Of a stretch of DNA of 64,000 bases, positions 37,501-49,500 are shown piece by piece (positions within the stretch are counted from its first letter, which is position 1; each line of letters opens with the position of its first letter). The notes below the pieces were generated by a model that saw nothing but the letters and a program-made list of their open reading frames with translations, had not been told where the DNA came from and searched no databases. The translations under genes and the position numbers were made by a program. The DNA is from Limnobaculum eriocheiris. GTDB taxonomy: Bacteria > Pseudomonadota > Gammaproteobacteria > Enterobacterales > Enterobacteriaceae. Location: contig NZ_JAJNAG010000007.1 in the NCBI RefSeq assembly GCF_021010575.1, positions 1 through 64,000 on the forward strand. The letters are read 5' to 3'.

Positions 37501-40500
37501 TAGGTAACGGTATTTTTACCGTGGGTAACCCCAGCAATCTGTTTAATGTGGATATGGTACTGGCCGATCAAGCGGGACCTTTTATCAGCGGCTGGGATGG
37601 TAAAACCCTGACCAAAGACGGGCTGGGCATCCTGCAACTCTCTTCGGTAAATACCTATACCGGCAGTACGCTGATTAATGGGGGAACGCTGGAAACCGGC
37701 ATTGCCAATGCTTTTGCCACCAGCAGCAATGTGGTGGTGGCCAATGGCGGTACGCTAAATCTTAACGGTTTTAATCAACTGGCCAACAATCTGAGTGGTG
37801 CCGGTAGTATCACATTACGCAATGCGGTATTGACGGCCAATAACAGTGCGGATACTGCCTTTGATGGCGAAATCGGCGGCGCAGGCAGCCTGATTAAAAC
37901 CGGTACCGGTGCCCTGACCTTAAGCGGCATCAATACCTATCAGGGAGGAAGTACTCTCAATGGCGGCACTCTGGTTGCCACCAATGGTTTAGCGCTGGGC
38001 GTTGGTGATATTACCAATAACGCCACGCTGGAACTGAATTTTGCCAGTGATAGCACATTAGATAACCTGTTAAGCGGAAGTGGCACCCTGATCAAAACTG
38101 GATCGGGCATCGCCACATTGACCAGTACAGGCTCAAGTCAGGGGGCCATTAATGTCAATCAGGGAACCTTAAGCTTTGCCCAGAGTGGAGCCTTTAATGG
38201 CATCAGCCTGACTACTGGCAGCGGAGCCACTACCTCTGTCGCGGCAAATTCTTCCCTTGATTTAAGCGGTGCACTGACTCAAGACAGTGGGTCAACGCTA
38301 AATATCAATATAGGTACCGCTGAACTATCTATTACCGCGGATACCGCATCGCTGGCCGGAGCACTAAGTGTCTCGGGCTTTACCGCTAATGCACCAGCCA
38401 GCGCCAGTGTATTGCCGAATACAGAGTTCACCATTATTCATACTGATAACGGTATCAGCGGTGATTTTTCCAGCATTGATTTTAATGGTTCAGGCAGCCT
38501 GGTCGATTACCTGACGTTAGGCGGGCGCGTGGTTAACGGTGTTGATTATCATGTTGGCATGGGACTCACCTGGCTGGCGGGTTCGGCATCGGGCAACGGT
38601 CTGTTTACACTAGCCAATGCTGATGACATGTTTAATGTGGATGTGGCACTGGCGGATCAAACCGGTACTTTTACCAGCGGCTGGGATGGCAAAACCCTGA
38701 CCAAAGCGGGGTTGGGTACACTGATACTCTCTTCGGCTAATAGTTACACTGGCGATACCCTGATTAACGCGGGAACGCTGGAAACCGGTATCGCCAATGC
38801 TTTTGCCTCCAGCAGTAACGTGGTGGTGAACAGTAGTACCTTGTTGAATCTGAATAACTTTGATCAATTGGCCAATAATCTGAGTGGTGCAGGTAATATC
38901 AAATTAGGTAGTGCAACACTAACGGCGAATAACAATGCAGGTACTACCTTTAGCGGTGAAATTGGCGGGGACGGTAGCCTGATTAAAACCGGTACCGGCA
39001 CGCTGACCTTAAGCGGTGAGAATACCTATCTGGGTGATACCACTATCAGCGACGGTATTTTAGTTGCCACCAATGGCAACGCGCTGGGTAGTGGTACCGT
39101 TAACAATAGCGCTGCACTGGAACTGAACTTCACCACCGATAGCACTCTGAATAATATATTAAGCGGTAGCGGTAGCCTGACTAAAACCGGCACCGGTATT
39201 GCCACGTTAAGCGGTGTTGGTTCGACTCAGGGAGCGATCAATGTCAGTCAGGGTGCACTAAATCTTGCTCAAAACGTGGTACTTAACGGAACCAGCCTGA
39301 TTACGGCTAATGATGCGACGCTTTCCCTTGCTCAGGATGCTTCACTTAACCTGAGCGGTACACTGACCCAAAGCAGCACTGCAACATTAAATATTGATAC
39401 AGGAACATCTCAACCGGCCATTACTGCGGGTTCCGCCTCTCTGGGCGGCTCATTGAATGTGACCAGTTTCACCACCAGTGCTCCAGCCAGCGCCAGTGCA
39501 TTACCCGGTACAGAATATACTCTCATTCATACCGTTAACGGTATTACCGGTGACTTTGCCTCTGTCGATTTAGGTGGTGCAGCCAGCAATGTGGATTATC
39601 TGACGCTGGCGGGCCGGATCGTTAACGGGGTGGATTATAATCTGGGCTTTGGTTTAACCTGGCAGGCAGGAGATGCGCTGGGCAACGGTATTTTTACGCT
39701 GACTGATGCCAGCGATCTGTTTAATGTCGATGTGGTGCTGGTGGATCAAACCGGCACTTTTACCAGCGGCTGGGATGGTAAAACCCTGACCAAAGAAGGG
39801 CTGGGCATCCTGCAACTCTCCTCAGTAAATACCTATACCGGCAGTACATTGGTTAATGGCGGCACACTACAGGCCGGTATCGCCAATGCCTTTGCCTCCA
39901 GCAGTAATGTGGTGGTGACCAATGGCGGTACGCTGAATCTGAACGGCTTTGATCAACTGGCCAACAATCTGAGTGGTGCCGGTAGTATCACATTACGTAA
40001 TGCAGTACTGACGGCCAATAACGGTGCAGATACCTCCTTTGACGGCGAAATCGGCGGGGACGGTAGCCTGGTTAAAACCGGTACCGGTGCTCTGACTTTA
40101 AGCGGTATCAATACCTATCAGGGAGGAAGTACCCTCAGCGATGGTACCCTGATTGCCACCAATGGTTTAGCACTGGGGGTTGGCAATATTGAAAATAACG
40201 CCACGCTGGAGCTAAATTTTGCCAGCGATAGCTCGCTGAATAACCTTCTGAGCGGTAGCGGTACCCTGACTAAAACCGGAATGGGTGTTGCCTCGTTAGG
40301 CGGAGTGGGTTCAACGCAGGGAGCCGTAAATGTTAATCAGGGAACCTTAAGTTTTACTCAGGACGGCATATTTACTGCCAGCAGCTTAACCACTGCCGAT
40401 GGAGCAACCACCTCTCTGGCAGGAGAATCCATTCTGAATCTGAGTGGTGCATTAACCCAAAACAGCACCTCGGTGTTAAATGTTGGCGTAGGAACCGGCC

Positions 40501-43500
40501 AAACGGCGATTAATGCGGACACCGCTTCGCTGGGCGGCACGCTTAATATTACCGACTTTAACGCCAATGTGCCTGATAGCGCCAGTGCGTTAACCAATAC
40601 TGAATTTACCGTTATCCATACCGCTAATGGCATCACTAATAATTTTACTACCGTGGATCTGGGTGGTGCGCAAAGCGATGTGGATTATCTGACGCTGTCC
40701 GGCCGGGTGGTTAACGGCGTGGATTATAACATTGGCTTCCAGTTAACCTGGCTGACCGGTAATGCATTGGGTAATGGGACTTTCACGCTGGGTGATGCCA
40801 GCAGTCTGTTCAATGTGGATGTGGTACTGGCGGATCAACCCGGGCCATTTACCAGCGGTTGGGATGGCAAATCCCTGACTAAAGAAGGCTTGGGTACTCT
40901 GCAACTCTCCTCGGTGAATACCTATACCGGCAGTACCCTGGTTAATGCGGGAACGCTGGAAACCGGCATTGCCAATGCCTTTGCCAGCAGCAGTAATGTG
41001 GTGGTGGCCAACGGCGGTACGCTGAATCTGAACGGCTTTGATCAACTGGCTAACAATCTGAGTGGTGCCGGTAGCATCACGCTACGCAATGCGATACTGA
41101 CGGCTAATAACAGTACAGATACCGCCTTTGACGGTGAAATCGGCGGGGCCGGTAGCCTGATGAAAACCGGTACTGGTACCCTGACTTTAAGCGGTATCAA
41201 TACCTATCAGGGAGGAAGCACCCTCAGCGCCGGTACTTTGGTTGCCACCAATGGTTTAGCGCTGGGCGTTGGCGATATAGAGAACAACGTTACGCTGGAA
41301 TTAAATTTTGCCAGCGACAGCGAAATGGCGAATCTATTGAGCGGCAGCGGTAGTCTGGTGAAAACCGGAGCGGGCGTTGCTTCATTAAGCAGCACAGGTT
41401 CAAATCAGGGAGCGATTAGTGTTAATCAGGGCACATTAAACTTCACTCAAAATGGCGGATTTGGTGCGACCAGCCTGACTACTGCCGATGGTGCCTCCAC
41501 TTCTCTGGAAGGCGAGGCGGTTCTGAATCTGAGTGGGGCGCTGACGCAAAACAGCAGCTCAATATTAAACGTCGAGGTAGGTAGCGGTCTGACCGCCATT
41601 AATGCCGACAGCGCATCCTTAGGCGGTACCCTGAATATCACCGGTTTCAATACCGCGATACCAAACAGCGCCAGTGCACTAACCAACACTGAGTTTACCG
41701 TAATTCATACCCTCAATGGCATCACCAATGACTTTGCGCTGGTGGATTTAGGCGGTGCTGAAAGTGATGTGGATTATCTGACGCTGGCGGGTCAGATTGT
41801 TAATGGTGTTGACTATAACGTTGGTTTTGGTCTGACCTGGCAGGCAGGAAACTCACAGGGCAACGGTACCTTTACGCTAACCAACGCCAGCGATCTGTTT
41901 AATGTGGATATGGTGCTGGCAGATCAAACCGGGCCGTTTACCAGCGGTTGGGATGGCAAATCCCTGACCAAAGCAGGATTGGGCACATTGCAACTCTCTG
42001 CGGTTAACACCTATACCGGCAGCACCCTGATCAATACAGGAACCCTGCAAACCGGTATCGCCAATGCCTTTGCCACCAGTAGTGATGTCACGGTCGCCAG
42101 CGGCGCAACCTTGGATCTGAATAACTTTGATCAGCAGGCTAATAACCTGAATGGTGCAGGCAGTATTCTGTTAGGCAGCGCCACCTTAACCGCTAATAAT
42201 AGTGCAGATACTGCCTTTAGCGGTGTCATTGAAGGCACCGGTAATCTGAGCAAAACCGGTACAGGTACTTTGACGCTGAGCGGTGAAAGTATTTATGAGG
42301 GCGGCAGCAATATCAGTGCCGGTACACTGGTAGCAACCCAGGGTAACGCACTGGGAACCGGTAATATCAATAACACAGCCACTCTGGAACTTAACTTCCT
42401 CACGGATAGCACCCTGAGTAACCTTCTGTCAGGCAGTGGAACCCTGATTAAAAGTGGCGCAGGTATGGCAACCCTGAATGCGGTTGGTGCTGCTCAGGGT
42501 AATGTAGCGGTTAATAGTGGTACGTTAAACTTTGTTCAAACCGGGGCGTTTACCGCGGATAATCTGACTACCGCTACGGGTGCCACTACCATGCTGGCAG
42601 CAAATGCCACGTTAAACCTGAGTGGTGCATTAACACAAAATACGAATGCAATTTTAGACGTTACGTTGGGAATTGATTACCCAATAATAAGTGCCGTTAC
42701 TGCGGCACTGGATGGTTCACTTAAAGTATCTGGTATTGATACCAGCATTATCCCGGTAAACGCCAGCGATCTGGATGCAAACAACGCTACTATCATCCAC
42801 ACAACCGGTGGTATCAGCGGCGATTTTACTACCGTGGATTTAGGCGGTGCAGCCAGCAGCGTGGACTACCTGACCTTAGCCGGGCGAATTGTTGGTGGTG
42901 TAGATTATAACGTTGGTCTGGGTTTGACATGGCTGGCAGGCAGTTCACTGGGCAATGGCACCTTTACCCTGACTAATGTGGACGATCTGTTTAATGTGGA
43001 TGTCATACTGGCAGATCAAACCGGATCCTTTACCAGTGCCTGGGACGGCAAGAGCCTGACCAAAGCCGGGTTGGGCACATTGCAACTTTCTGCGGTCAAT
43101 ACCTACACCGGCAGCACGCTGGTTAATGCTGGCACACTACAGACGGGTATCGCCAATGCCTTTGCCACCAGCAGCGATGTGGCCGTTGCCAGCGGCGCTA
43201 CGCTGGACCTGAATAACTTTGCTCAACAGGCCAATAATCTGTCCGGTACGGGCAGTATTCTGTTAGGCAGTGCGGCATTAATCGCCAGTAACAGTGCAGA
43301 TACCACCTTTAGCGGTGTAATTGATGGCACCGGCAGCCTGATGAAAATCGGTACCGGCACCCTGACCTTAAGCGGTGACAATACCTATCAGGGCGGCAGT
43401 ACCATTAGTGACGGTACGCTGGTAGCCACTAATGCGGGGGCACTGGGAACCGGGGCAATAAATAATACAGCGACGCTGGAGCTGAATTTTGCCAGCGGCA

Positions 43501-46500
43501 GTACATTACGCAGTTTACTAAGTGCCAGCGACAATACCTTAAGTAATGTGTTAAGCGGCAATGGCACTCTGACCAAAACCGGTGCCGGGACTGCTACATT
43601 AACCGGGGTTGGTTCAACTCAGGGGGCGATTAACGTTAATCAGGGCACGCTGAACTTTGCCCAGAGCGGGGTATTTAACGGCAGCAGCCTGACAACCGCC
43701 AATGATGCCATCACCTCGTTGGCGGCTGATTCAACGCTGAATCTGAGCGGTGCACTGACGCAAAACACGACGTCTGTATTGAATGTGGCGGTGGGCAGTG
43801 CCAATCCGGCGATTGTTGCAGACAGTGCCGCATTAGACGGTACGTTAAATATCACCGGTTTTAGCACCACCGCACCAACCAGCGCCAGCGATTTAACCAA
43901 TACCGAGTTTACCGTTATTCATACCACCGGTTCCGGCGGTATTACCGGTGACTTTACCGCCGTGGATTTAGGCGGCGCGGCCAGCAGTGTGGATTACCTG
44001 ACTTTAGCCGGTCGGGTGGTAAACAATACCGACTACAACGTAGGCTTTGGTCTGACCTGGCTGGCGGGCACCGCATTGGGCAACGGCACCTTTACTCTGA
44101 CCAATGCCGGTGATCTGTTTAATGTGGACGTGGTGCTGGCGGATCAAACCGGATCCTTTACCAGCAACTGGGACGGTAAGAGCCTGACCAAAGCCGGAGC
44201 CGGTACCCTGCAACTTTCTGCGGTCAATACCTACACCGGCAGCACGCTGGTTAATGCCGGAACCCTGCAAACCGGTATCGCCAATGCCTTTGCCACCAGC
44301 AGCGATGTGACCGTTGCCAGCGGCGCTACGCTGGACCTGAATAGCTTTGCTCAACAGGCCAATAACCTGTCCGGGGCGGGCAGCATTCTGTTGGGCAGCG
44401 CGGTGTTAACCGCCAACAATAATGCAGATACCAGCTTTAGCGGCGTGATGAGCGGCAGCGGCAGCCTGACGAAAACCGGTACCGGCACCCTGACTTTAAG
44501 CGGGGTGAATACCTATCAGGGCGGCAGTACCCTGAGCGGCGGTACGCTGATTGCCACTCAGGGCAGCGCACTGGGAACCGGCAGCATTGATAATGGCGCA
44601 ACGCTGGAACTGAACTTCGCCAGCGACAGTACCTTAAGTAACCTGTTAACCGGCAGCGGCAACCTGAATAAAACCGGAGCGGGTGTTGCCACCCTGACCG
44701 GAGCGGGCTCAACTCAGGGCGCGATTAACGTTAATCAGGGCACGCTGAACTTTGCCCAGAGCGGGGTATTTAACGGCAGCAGCCTGACAACCGCCAATGA
44801 TGCCATCACTTCCGTGGCCGCCGATGCGTCACTGAGCCTGACGGGGGCGCTAACGCAAAACGCGACGTCTGTATTGAATGTGGCGGTGGGCAGCGTTCAG
44901 CCAGCGATCGCCGCGGATACGGCAGCGTTAGACGGTACTCTGAATATTACCGGCTTTACTGCCAGTGCCCCGACTAACGCCAGTGCGTTAATTAATACTG
45001 AATTTAATGTCATTCATACCACCAGCGGTATTACCGGTGACTTTACCGCCGTGGATTTAGGCGGCGCGGCCAGCAGTGTGGATTACCTGACCTTAGCCGG
45101 CCGGGTGGTAAACAATACCGACTACAACGTAGGCTTTGGTCTGACCTGGCTGGCGGGCACCGCATTGGGCAACGGCACCTTTACTCTGACCAATGCCGGT
45201 GACCTGTTTAATGTGGACGTGGTGCTGGCAGATCAAACCGGGCCGTTTACCAGCAGCTGGGACGGTAAGAGCCTGACCAAAGCCGGAGCCGGTACCCTGC
45301 AACTTTCTGCGGTCAATACCTACACCGGCAGCACGTTAGTTAATGCCGGAACCCTGCAAACCGGTATCGCCAATGCCTTTGCCACCAGCAGCGATGTGAC
45401 CGTTGCCAGCGGCGCTACGCTGGACCTGAATAGCTTTGCTCAACAGGCCAATAACCTGTCCGGGGCGGGCAGCATTCTGTTGGGCAGTGCGGTGTTAACC
45501 GCCAACAATAATGCAGATACCAGCTTTAGCGGCGTGATGAGTGGCAGCGGCAGCCTGACGAAAACCGGTACCGGCACCCTGACTTTAAGCGGGGTGAATA
45601 CCTACCAGGGCGGCAGTACCCTGAGCGGTGGTACGCTGATTGCCACTCAGGGCAGCGCACTGGGAACCGGCAGCATTGATAATGGCGCAACGCTGGAACT
45701 GAACTTCGCCAGCGACAGTACCTTAAGTAACCTGTTAACCGGCAGCGGTAACCTGAATAAAACCGGAGCGGGTGTTGCCACCCTGACCGGAGCGGGCTCA
45801 ACTCAGGGGGTGATTAACGTCAATCAGGGCACGCTGAACTTTGCTCAGGTCGGTGACTTTAATGGCAGTAGTTTGACCACCAGCGATGGGGCTACAACGG
45901 CACTGGCTGAAGACAGCACGCTAAACCTCAGTGGTTCACTGGTTCAGAATAGTGGTTCAACACTGTCTGTTCTGTTGGGTACGACTCAACCGGTGATTCA
46001 GGCTGATACTTCTACCTTGAGTGGAACACTAAAAGTCATCGGTATTGATGGCGATACTAATCCAACCAAGGCCAGCGATCTGCCAAATACCGAATTTACT
46101 ATTATTCATACCACCAACGGCATTACCGGTGATTTTACCAATATTGACCTGAACGGCGTCTCCAGCGCCGTGGATTATCTGACGGTCAGCGCGGGAAAAA
46201 GCGTGGACAATAAGGATTACAACGTCGGTTATGGATTGACCTGGTTAGCCGGTACGACTCTGGCGAATGGTACCTTTACCTTAACCAACGCGAATGACAA
46301 GTTTAATGTAGATATTGTGTTGGCGGATCAGGCCGGATCGAGTACCGGGTGGAATGGTCAGAGCCTGACGAAAGAGGGTAGCGGTACGCTGATATTGTCA
46401 TCCGCTAATACCTATACCGGCGATACATTAATCAACAATGGTACCTTACAGACGGGCATTGCTAATGCGTTTGCTGACAGTGGCAACGTGATTATTCATA

Positions 46501-49500
46501 ACAATGGCATTCTGAGTTTGAATAGTTTCGAACAGTCAGCCAATAACCTGAGCGGTAATGGTGGTGTCCTGTTAGGCAATAGTGATTTAACGGTTAACAG
46601 TCTGGCGGCTACGACGTTTGCCGGTTCCATCAGCGGTAATGGTGGTTTAATTAAAACCGGTACAGAGACTTTCACTCTGACCGGCGTTAATTTCTACAGT
46701 GGTTCTACCACGATAAATCAGGGGCGTTTGGTGGGTACCCGTGGATTGTCCCTCGGCCTGTCAGATATTAACAATAATGCTGAACTGGAGCTGGCATTTG
46801 CCCAGGACAGCACGCTGATCAACCAGTTAACCGGCAGTGGGGAACTGATTAAAACCGGTGCGGGAATAGCTACCCTGATTCACGGTGGATCATCTCAGGG
46901 TAGCGTTTCGGTTGATGGTGGAACGCTTAAACTGGCGCAAACCGGCGCATTTAACGCCGATGATTATCATACGTCTGATGGTGCAACCACTTCCATGGCG
47001 GCTAATGCCGCGCTGGTAGTCGCCAATCAGTTTAAGTCAGATGGTACGCTGGCGGTGGTAGCCGGTAATACTTCACCTGTGGTAACAGCGGATACGGCAG
47101 CGCTGGGTAGTAACGCCGTATTTAATCTGTCGGGCTACTCGGCACCGGAAACCACCAGCGCCAGTCAACTGGCCTATAACCAGTTTATGGTTATTAACAC
47201 TTCGGCACCGGGTAATCTGACCGGCAACTTTGCCTCATTTAATTTAGGTGGCGCGACCAGTCCGGTAGATTATCTGTCGATGACCGCCATCCATGATGGC
47301 CAGAACTACAGTATTGGTTTGGCGCTGGCCTGGTATGGCGCATATAGCGTAACGCCCGATAGTGCTCACGGAACCTTTACGTTAAACGGTGCTAATGAGT
47401 ATTTCGATCTGGATGTCGTGTTGGCGGATGAAGTCGCAAATGCCACAACCGGCTGGGATGGTAAAACCCTGACTAAAGCAGGTGAAGGTACGCTGCAACT
47501 CTCTAAAGCCAATAGCTATAGCGGCGCTACATTGATTAACGGCGGTACCTTACTGGCCGGGAATGCCAATGTGATTGCCAATAGTTCACAACTTGCCATA
47601 GCCGCAGGCGCTACCTTTAATCTGAACAATTTTGACCAACGGATAAATAACCTTAGCGGCGGCGGTAATGTGGTGTTGGGCGATGCGGTGCTGACCACCA
47701 ATCACAGTACAGATACTACCTTCAGCGGTGTGATTAGCGGTGCGGGTAGTCTGAATAAAACCGGAAATGGGGTCTTGCTGTTAACCGGAGATAATATCTA
47801 TGCAGGAGGCACCACTATTACCAGCGGAACGCTGCAATTGGGTAATGGCGGCACCAGTGGTAGCGTCATTGGCAATATTGCTGATAATGGAACATTAGTT
47901 TTCGACCGTAGCAATGGCCATTTGTATAACGATGTAATTAGCGGCACCGGCAATGTGGTTCAACAGGGCTCTGGTACACTGTTTATGAATAATAACCAGA
48001 CCTACCAGGGAACCACAGACGTTAATGCCGGAGCGCTGGTTCTGCTTAAAGAATCATTGTTAACCAGCGTAAATACCGTCTCGGTTGCGGCGGGTGCTGA
48101 ACTGGGGGGCTACGGCGGTGTTAACGGTAGCGTTATTAATAACGGGTTATTGGCGGTAGCGGATGCGGCGGTAGGATTTGTTAATGCACCGGCGGGCAAT
48201 TTTACCATTGGCGGTAATATAACGAATGCAGGTGAAATCCGCATGTCCAGCCCGGATCCTCGCAGTCAGTTAATCGTTAAAGGCAACTATATTGGAAATA
48301 ATGGGCTGCTTACCATCAGTACTATTCTGGGGGATGATAACTCCGCTACGGATAAATTGGTGGTGGCTGGCGATACCTCTGGTACTACGCGTCTGGTGGT
48401 GAATAATTCAGGCGGTGCGGGAGCGCAAACGGTTAACGGTATTGAAGTTGTTAGCGTTGCCGGTCAATCCAACGGCCAGTTTACTTTGGCTAATCGGGTT
48501 GTGGCGGGTGCTTATGAATACAGTCTGTATCAGGGATTACCAAGTGCAGTTAACGGAAACTGGTATTTACGTTCGCAGGGGCCAGGGGAAACGCCTCAAT
48601 GGCGTCCGGAAGCCGGTATCTACCTGGGGAATCAGTCAATAGCCAGCCAGTTGCAAATGCAAACGCTGTTTGACCGTCAGGGTAGCCAGTTCAGGAGTGC
48701 TGATAACAGTAGCTGGGGACGTATTATCGGTGGTCGGGTTGATAGTAAAGCCGCGGGTCATAATATCGATATGAGCAGTGACTATACGCTGATTCAGATT
48801 GGTAGCGATTTACTGAACTATAACCTTGGCGATTCAGGGTTAGTTGCTGGGGTTATGGGCAGTTGGGGCGATGTGGATACCGACTCCACCGGCAATGCCG
48901 ATCTGAATGGAACACATCATAGTGCGACCGGTACCGTTGAGGGCTTTAATCTGGGGGTTTATGCCACCTGGTTTGCCGATGCGAAAGAGCAAACAGGGGC
49001 TTATATTGATAACTGGTATCAATATGGCTGGTACGATAACCACGTCAGCGGTGAAGGCATGACAACAGACAGCTATGATTCTCGCCCATTTGCCGCATCG
49101 CTGGAGACGGGATACAGCTTTATTCTCAATAGTAATCCTCTGAATCAGTGGCGGCTTATTCCTCAGGCTCAGGTGGTATATAACAAATATTCCGCCGATA
49201 GTTTTGTTGATTCCAGCAACACCAAAATTGACGGGCAGAATAACGATGTATGGAACACTCGTCTGGGTACCAGAGTGACGGGGAATATACAGGGTAAAGG
49301 TTACACTCATCATCCATTTGCGGAGGTTAACTGGTGGTATAGCAAACAAGATGCCTCGGTGACTTTTGATGGTATGCGAATCGATCAGGATATGCCCAAT
49401 AATCGGGCTGAACTGAAAGTGGGCATACAAAGTGAGTTTGATAATAAGTGGAGTACCTGGGTTAATCTGGGCGTTCAAAGTGGCGCTGATGATTATCACA

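Noticed and set aside
33218-47701. Many antisense frames across the autotransporter repeats
   Set aside because: They recur at the same place in successive repeat units and mirror the coding frame's composition; none has a recognisable domain.
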